Shown one piece after another: positions 59,918 to 64,000 of a stretch of DNA of 64,000 bases. The notes under the pieces are model-generated. The model did no database searches. It was not told the origin of the DNA and saw only the letters and a list, made by a program, of their open reading frames with translations. Position 1 is the stretch's first letter, and each line of letters begins with the position of its first letter. This DNA comes from Radiobacillus deserti (GTDB taxonomy: Bacteria > Bacillota > Bacilli > Bacillales > Amphibacillaceae), in assembly GCF_007301515.1 (NCBI RefSeq), contig NZ_CP041666.1, forward strand, positions 2,108,001 to 2,172,000, written 5' to 3'. Position numbers and translations under genes: made by a program.

Positions 59918-60637
59918 TCATTCTTCACGAAATAACTCGGTTAATAATTTCTCTTTTTGATTTAAAAAATATTTCGTAATTTGATAATGTTCCGTACTTT
60001 CATAATCGACACTTGTGATTTGATCATGATCAAAGCTCAGTATTTCTGCACCTGGATATCCTAGCAAGATTGGTGAATGTGTGGCAATTAGAAACTGTGC
60101 TTTTCCTTCAGAAGCTAGGTCTCGGATGATTTTTAAGAATGTTAGCTGTCTAGCCGGGGAAAGAGCAGCCTCTGGTTCATCTAATAGATATATAGCTTTT
60201 CCACCAAAACGATTTAAAAAAAGCGATAGAAAGGACTCTCCATGTGATTGGTGATGCAAAGACTTTCCACCATACGCTTCATAGTTACCTAGTGAGTCTA
60301 TATGAGAAGCAAAGTTATAAAAGGACTCCGCTCTAAGAAAAAAACCATTCGTTACCTTTGGTAACCATGATAGCCGGATGTAATCACTTAGGGCAGACTC
60401 AGAGGCATGGACTTCGTATTGATTATTTCGCCCACCTCCAGCCGTATGAAAGCCACATTTATCCGCGATGGCTTCAAGTAAGGTAGATTTACCTGAACCA
60501 TTTTCTCCGACAAAGAAGGTTACATGTTGATTAATATGTATTTCTTCAAGCGACTTAATGGATGGAATAGAAAATGGATAGTCATCCATAGATGGAATTT
60601 CCTCACGTAGCAATGTAATTCGTTTTAGAAACATCAT
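59918..60637 (-). CDS. AAA-family ATPase, ABC-like fold
   Basis: A 239-residue cytoplasmic ATPase with Walker A (FVGENGSGKST, about 42-52), a signature-like segment (HGESFLSLFLNRF), Walker B (IYLLDEPEAALSP) and the H-loop (IATHSP). It resembles the compact AAA_21/SMC-like ATPases, which have no membrane partner. No adjacent toxin or nuclease gene is seen, so I do not call it a defence system. Its role is unknown. Confidence 0.82.
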   Translation of the reverse strand: MMFLKRITLLREEIPSMDDYPFSIPSIKSLEEIHINQHVTFFVGENGSGKSTLLEAIADKCGFHTAGGGRNNQYEVHASESALSDYIRLSWLPKVTNGFFLRAESFYNFASHIDSLGNYEAYGGKSLHHQSHGESFLSLFLNRFGGKAIYLLDEPEAALSPARQLTFLKIIRDLASEGKAQFLIATHSPILLGYPGAEILSFDHDQITSVDYESTEHYQITKYFLNQKEKLLTELFREE

Positions 60638-60679
60638 GTATCACCGTTTATGAAAGTATAGTCATTCATCATAATCCTT

Positions 60680-61450
60680 TCATTCTATTGTTCCGTAATG
60701 AAATAAGGAGGTTTTTCTTCGGTGCTGGACAAATCCGAGGTTTTTAAAACGATCGCTTTTCCAGTGATCCTTCAGTACAACTCGTTCTCTTGCTACTCGC
60801 TTTGCTTCATGAATCAGCTCGTCGGTTAGCTCTGACTGTAATGCGAGGGTTCGAATCGCATTTATTCCTTCAGATGTCTTTACACCGGTTGTAAACATCG
60901 GGTCAAAATACACGACATCGAACGCATCATCTTCGGTTTCTTTTAAAAACCGAAGATGATCCCTATGAACGACATGTACGTTTCTCATCGCCCGATCAAA
61001 AGCATCTCTTCCACTATGAAAGGTAGATAGTCCTTCCTTCGCTAACAAATAAAGAGAGGGATTGCCTTCCACTCCAACTACCGAACCATTTGATTCGACA
61101 ACTAAACTAGCAACGATACTATCCGAAGCCAATCCTAATGTGCAGTCCAATAGGGACTTTCCTGGTCTCAATCCTGCTACGGAAATAAAAGGGTCTTCCT
61201 CACCTTGTAGCAACCGCTTTGCCCTTACCATCGCAAGATTCGGATGAAAGAAAAGAGAGATGTCAGCGGATAATGGTGAAATCGACAAGCCATCTCTCCC
61301 TACTACGACAATATCTTTTTTATGTAAGTCCTTCAGCTTGGTTATGGAAATCCCGTCTCTTGACACATAGGGAATATTATATTTCTTCGCCATTTCCTTT
61401 GCTCTAATGGTCATGTCTCTAGAAGTCCGCCCTGCAGTTGTAATAATCAT
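60680..61450 (-). CDS. class I SAM-dependent methyltransferase (YpiP/RsmJ-like)
   Basis: A 256-residue protein with an N-terminal domain of about 75 residues followed by a Rossmann methyltransferase fold. SAM-binding segments are LLDCTLGLASDS (motif I) and VVGVEGNPS, and the substrate motif VVYFDPMF contains the DPMF signature typical of RsmJ-type rRNA methyltransferases. It is probably an RNA modifier; B. subtilis YpiP is the closest relative I can name. It precedes the ATPase gene by 42 bases. Confidence 0.82.
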   Translation of the reverse strand: MIITTAGRTSRDMTIRAKEMAKKYNIPYVSRDGISITKLKDLHKKDIVVVGRDGLSISPLSADISLFFHPNLAMVRAKRLLQGEEDPFISVAGLRPGKSLLDCTLGLASDSIVASLVVESNGSVVGVEGNPSLYLLAKEGLSTFHSGRDAFDRAMRNVHVVHRDHLRFLKETEDDAFDVVYFDPMFTTGVKTSEGINAIRTLALQSELTDELIHEAKRVARERVVLKDHWKSDRFKNLGFVQHRRKTSLFHYGTIE

Positions 61451-61463
61451 GTATGTACCTCAA

Positions 61464-61946
61464 TTAATCAAAGAGTTCTTTTATATAGACAAGTGGAACT
61501 AACAAATTCTCTTCTTCCATCTCATTTAATTCGTCCTTTGAAACCCATTTAATATCCATAACTTCCTCTGGTTGGAGTGATGTTTCCGAAAGGTCCACCT
61601 CTTGATCAAATAGCCAAATATCGTTAAAGTCGTGATATTGATCCCGACGTTCGGTCTTTAACAACGTTGCATTGTTTGGATCTAAATTGACTCCAATTTC
61701 TTCTTTAATCTCTCTCAAAACACCTTGCAAACTACTTTCACCAATCATGATGGAACCACCAGGATATTCCCACAAATCACCAAATGGCTTATTAGGATGA
61801 CGTTTCGTTAACAGAAGCTGCTTTTGGTTATTTCTAATCCAAGCATGTGCGACAATGTGATAATCCCCATCCTTTATGGGAACTCCTCGTTCATGTGTAC
61901 GGTGTAAAAATTTTCTATTCTTATCATAAACATCCCATTTCTCCAC
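61464..61946 (-). CDS. NUDIX hydrolase
   Basis: A 160-residue enzyme with a full Nudix box (Gly 64, Glu 70, Arg 78, Glu 79, Glu 82, Glu 83 and Gly 85 in the GX5EX7REUXEEXGU pattern). The N-terminal part (EKWDVYDKNRKFLHRTHERG) and overall length resemble the YfcD/IPP-isomerase-like Nudix group. The substrate is unknown. It lies 13 bases upstream of the methyltransferase gene and may be transcribed with it. Confidence 0.85.
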   Translation of the reverse strand: MEKWDVYDKNRKFLHRTHERGVPIKDGDYHIVAHAWIRNNQKQLLLTKRHPNKPFGDLWEYPGGSIMIGESSLQGVLREIKEEIGVNLDPNNATLLKTERRDQYHDFNDIWLFDQEVDLSETSLQPEEVMDIKWVSKDELNEMEEENLLVPLVYIKELFD

Positions 61947-62027
61947 TCGTACGCCCCTCCTCCCCCATTACCTTCCTTGTCTTATTGTAACACTTTTTCC
62001 ATATTTTTAATTTATTTAAAATATAAA

Positions 62028-62077
62028 AAGGTCATGCTCCTTTATAAAGTGTACCCTTTGTAAAGGAGCATGACCTT
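62028..62077 (-). terminator. long terminator after the oxidoreductase gene
   Basis: A perfect 17-bp stem (AAGGTCATGCTCCTTTA / TAAAGGAGCATGACCTT) encloses a 16-base loop; TTTTTATATTTT follows on the minus strand, seven bases past the stop codon. Confidence 0.88.
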
Positions 62078-62083
62078 CTATTC

Positions 62084-62941
62084 TTATTGATTTAGTAGAC
62101 GAGTTAAAGCTTCCTTCAATGGTGTCTCCGGACGTCCAAGTATTTTTTCAAAATCATTACTTTCAATTGCTAGTTCTCCATTACGGATTCCTTTTTGAAT
62201 TTCTACAAGCATCGGCAATATAGCCTCAGGTAAACCAGCCTGTTTCATCGTTTCTGCATATGTTTTATCATCAACATGTTGAACGGGGATATTTTTCCCT
62301 AAAATCTCACCCACCGTTTGTGCTAATTCATCTTGTGTGTATAAAGTGCCAGACAATTCATATATTGTATTATCATGTTCCGCCCCTACTAGAACAGCTG
62401 CAGTTGCTTCTGCGTAGTCTTGTTGTAACGCCCATCCGACTTTTCCTTCTCCAGCTGATGTAACCCATGGCGCTCCAGCCTGAACACCTTGAATCGTACC
62501 CAATTCATTTTCCAGGTACCAATTGTTTCTTAAGAATGAATAAGGAATGCCAGTTTTTAAAATCGCTTCCTCTGCAACTTGATGTGGGGGGGCGAGAAAC
62601 ATGTTACTCTCTTTAGCATTTGCAATACTTGTATAGGCTATAAATTTCACACCTGCTCGAGCCGCAGCTTCGACAGCATTTTTATGTTGTCTATTTCTCG
62701 TTTCATTATCTCCGTCTGCTGAAATAATGAGAAGACGGTCTATTCCTTTAAATGCTTTATCTAATGTTTCTGGATAGTCAAAGTCCCCTTGGCGTACTTC
62801 TATCCCCTTCGCTTTCAAATGTTCTGCCTTTTCAGGTTGACGTACACTAACTGCCAGTTGTTTGGCCGGTACTTTTTCTAATAAAATATCGACAATTTTA
62901 CTCCCTAATTTCCCCGTGGCACCCGTCATTAAATATTTCAC
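62084..62941 (-). CDS. NmrA/QorB-type NAD(P)H:quinone oxidoreductase
   Basis: An atypical short-chain dehydrogenase of 285 residues. The glycine-rich nucleotide motif MTGATGKLGSKIVD is at the N-terminus, followed by ARAGVKFIAYTSI and FLRNNWYLEN, as in QorB (YtfG), a quinone oxidoreductase of 286 residues. I start at GTG 62941 after GGAGGG. The opposite gene encodes an Rrf2-type regulator, an arrangement that suggests redox- or electrophile-controlled expression. Confidence 0.85.
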   Translation of the reverse strand: MKYLMTGATGKLGSKIVDILLEKVPAKQLAVSVRQPEKAEHLKAKGIEVRQGDFDYPETLDKAFKGIDRLLIISADGDNETRNRQHKNAVEAAARAGVKFIAYTSIANAKESNMFLAPPHQVAEEAILKTGIPYSFLRNNWYLENELGTIQGVQAGAPWVTSAGEGKVGWALQQDYAEATAAVLVGAEHDNTIYELSGTLYTQDELAQTVGEILGKNIPVQHVDDKTYAETMKQAGLPEAILPMLVEIQKGIRNGELAIESNDFEKILGRPETPLKEALTRLLNQ

Positions 62942-62985
62942 TTTTATCCCTCCGTAACTTGTAATTAAAATCATTACCTGTAACC

Positions 62986-63014
62986 ATATTAATTACATAT
63001 AAAGTAACTGTCAA
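62986..63014 (-). promoter_or_regulatory. sigma-A promoter of the oxidoreductase gene
   Basis: On the minus strand a perfect TTGACA (63014-63009) and TAATAT (62991-62986) have 17-base spacing. The spacer and -10 carry repeated GTTAC/GTAAC motifs that could be bound by the divergent Rrf2 regulator. Confidence 0.75.
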
Positions 63015-63057
63015 TTTATTCGAACTAGGATTTCGTGATTATACCTATAAAGTTCGC

Positions 63058-63063
63058 TATAAT
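63058..63063 (+). promoter_or_regulatory. -10 box of the Rrf2-type gene
   Basis: A perfect TATAAT lies 50 bases before the ATG of the Rrf2-type gene; the -35 is poor, which is consistent with a regulated promoter. A TGTAACC just after it repeats one found near the oxidoreductase promoter. Confidence 0.5.
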
Positions 63064-63113
63064 AATAATGTAACCAGAAAGATTTAATTCATGACAAGTT
63101 AGAAGGTGTCTTC

Positions 63114-63548
63114 ATGTCCATAAGTAGTCGTTTTTCTGTTGGTGTCCATATTCTTTCTCTCATTGATTTCAATAAGGATGGAATCAGTTCATCGGAATAT
63201 CTTGCAGAAAGCGTAAATACCAATCCTGCACTAATTCGAAAAATTAATGGAATGCTTAAAAAAGCTGGGCTCCTTGAAGTACGTCCTGGGGTGGCGGGTA
63301 GCAAGCTAGCTAAACCATTGTCCGACATTACATTACTTGATGTTTACAAAGCAGTACAAGTAGTTCCAGAAAATGAACTATTCCATGTACATGATAACCC
63401 TAATCCGAAATGCATCGTTGGAAGAAATATACAGGATACCATTATCCCAATCCTGTCCACTGCACAGCATGCAATGGAGAAAATGCTAGAAAGTGTAACG
63501 TTGGAAGATGTGGTGAAGGATATTGTAGAGAAGGATAAAGTTGATTAA
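63114..63548 (+). CDS. Rrf2-family transcriptional regulator
   Basis: A 144-residue winged-helix regulator: HTH region about 20-60 (SSEYLAESVNTNPALIRKIN), then the Gly-rich wing (LEVRPGVAGSKLAKPL) typical of Rrf2 proteins. A single Cys (in PKCIVGR) lies where Rrf2 proteins such as IscR or NsrR have three clustered Cys, so an Fe-S cluster is unlikely and a thiol switch, as in YwnA- or CymR-like members, is possible. It is divergent from the QorB-type gene, its likely target. Confidence 0.88.
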   Translation: MSISSRFSVGVHILSLIDFNKDGISSSEYLAESVNTNPALIRKINGMLKKAGLLEVRPGVAGSKLAKPLSDITLLDVYKAVQVVPENELFHVHDNPNPKCIVGRNIQDTIIPILSTAQHAMEKMLESVTLEDVVKDIVEKDKVD

Positions 63549-63570
63549 CATCTGACACTATGAGTAAATA

Positions 63571-63603
63571 AGACATTCTTACCAAGAAGAATGTCTTCCT
63601 TTC
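63571..63603. terminator. bidirectional terminator
   Basis: A 10-bp stem (AGACATTCTT / AAGAATGTCT) with a six-base loop, between convergent genes, with CCTTTCTTTATT on the plus side. Confidence 0.8.
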
Positions 63604-63604
63604 T

Positions 63605-64000
63605 TTATTGTTGTACGAGTATGTCCGGGTTCTGATCCTCTATAAAATATAATCGAATATGATGTTCAAGAAGTGCTTTCAAGCCACATAGGACCGCCGT
63701 AAGATTCCCCATAGAATCCATGGCCCGATTCACCGAAGCCACATTATAACTATCAAATCCGTAATGTTCAATCCTAACAAACGTATGGTTTTCCGGTTTT
63801 TCAAGAAACGTCCACTCCATAAACGTTCGATCAGAAAATTCTATTACAATCCGACGATTTACTTCTAAATCTCGAACAAATATCTTGTCCCATACGCCAT
63901 TCATTTTCCATTCCCATCGTATAACCTTTCCTTTCGCTAATGTACCACTACTTTTTGTAAACCAAAATTTCGTAGTGATTTCAGGGTTCACGAAAGCATC
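63605..64000 (-). CDS. SRPBCC (AHSA1/START-like) domain protein, N-terminus outside window
   Basis: The frame is open through the right edge (the sequence upstream of the visible part reads DAFVNPEITTKFWFTKSSG), so the true start lies beyond 64000. The visible residues match the AHSA1-type SRPBCC fold (VIRWEWKMNGVWDKIFV; FMEWTFLEKPENHTFVRIEHYGF). Such proteins bind hydrophobic ligands, but the function is not predictable. An apparent GTG start at 63991 would delete the first strand of the fold. Confidence 0.75.
   Translation of the reverse strand, partial: DAFVNPEITTKFWFTKSSGTLAKGKVIRWEWKMNGVWDKIFVRDLEVNRRIVIEFSDRTFMEWTFLEKPENHTFVRIEHYGFDSYNVASVNRAMDSMGNLTAVLCGLKALLEHHIRLYFIEDQNPDILVQQ

Noticed and set aside
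59918..60637. Defence-system ATPase
   Set aside because: The ATPase resembles the AAA_21 type seen in some anti-phage systems, but no nuclease, reverse transcriptase or toxin partner is adjacent.
1..64000. Mobile elements, prophage, CRISPR, tRNA and rRNA genes
   Set aside because: No transposase, integrase, phage structural gene, repeat-spacer array, tRNA cloverleaf or rRNA segment was noticed on either strand.

Overview
The window is chromosomal DNA of an endospore-forming, low-GC member of the Bacillaceae. It carries spo0B, spoIIB, spoIVFA/FB, spoVB, spoVID, safA, bofC and coxA-like genes together with competence genes (comN, comC) and the min and mre genes. Gene order matches the Bacillus subtilis aspS-to-spoVID chromosome arm very closely. 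A ribonuclease E/G gene between rplU and spoIVFB, a two-gene ATP-grasp insertion between folC and valS, and loss of the nad/nifS block beside safA separate it from B. subtilis. The halobacillus/oceanobacillus side of the family is my guess; the species cannot be fixed from this sequence alone.

Layout. Positions 1-1040 hold the end of an RsfA-like regulator, a small membrane protein and 6S RNA. Positions 1040-15160, mostly minus strand, carry aspS-hisS behind a T-box, a yrzK-like gene, the YrvJ-type amidase (plus strand), dtd-relA, a structured terminal-inverted-repeat element, apt-recJ, lapA, secDF and comN. spoVB is on the plus strand, followed by a 770-base stretch with two tiny ORFs. Then come a DUF421 gene, an ArsB/NhaD-type permease and yrzE-like (plus). 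Positions 20365-27430 are yajC-tgt-queA-DUF2905-ruvB-ruvA, bofC, an unknown membrane protein, yebC and coxA-like. Positions 27500-43200 are a kinase-like gene, safA, pheA-pheB-obg-spo0B, rpmA-prp-rplU, the RNase E/G gene, spoIVFB-spoIVFA, minD-minC, mreD-mreC-mreB, radC and maf. spoIIB, comC, a diguanylate cyclase and folC follow. Two ATP-grasp genes (plus) face valS, which has its own T-box, and ysxE and spoVID close the conserved block. From about 56350 to the right edge the B. subtilis order (hem genes) is lost. The region is accessory: an unknown membrane protein, an AraC regulator, a frameshifted alpha/beta hydrolase, a DUF4181-like protein, an AAA ATPase, a YpiP-like methyltransferase, a NUDIX hydrolase, an NmrA/QorB-type oxidoreductase with a divergent Rrf2 regulator, and a truncated SRPBCC-domain gene.

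Themes. Translation and ribosome supply (aspS, hisS, valS, dtd, rplU-prp-rpmA, obg, two T-boxes, L21 leader, 6S RNA), stringent response and purine salvage (relA, apt), DNA repair (recJ, ruvAB with a LexA-like box, radC), cell shape and division-site choice (mre, min), and spore assembly (SafA and SpoVID, SpoIVFA/FB with BofC, SpoVB) are interleaved. Many genes start with TTG or GTG placed after a strong ribosome binding site, so I moved several starts inward. No insertion sequence, prophage, CRISPR array, rRNA or tRNA gene was seen. The least explained items are the 8782-9007 element, the small transcription unit at 17020-17314, the tandem ATP-grasp ligases and the apparently decayed sequence beside comC.
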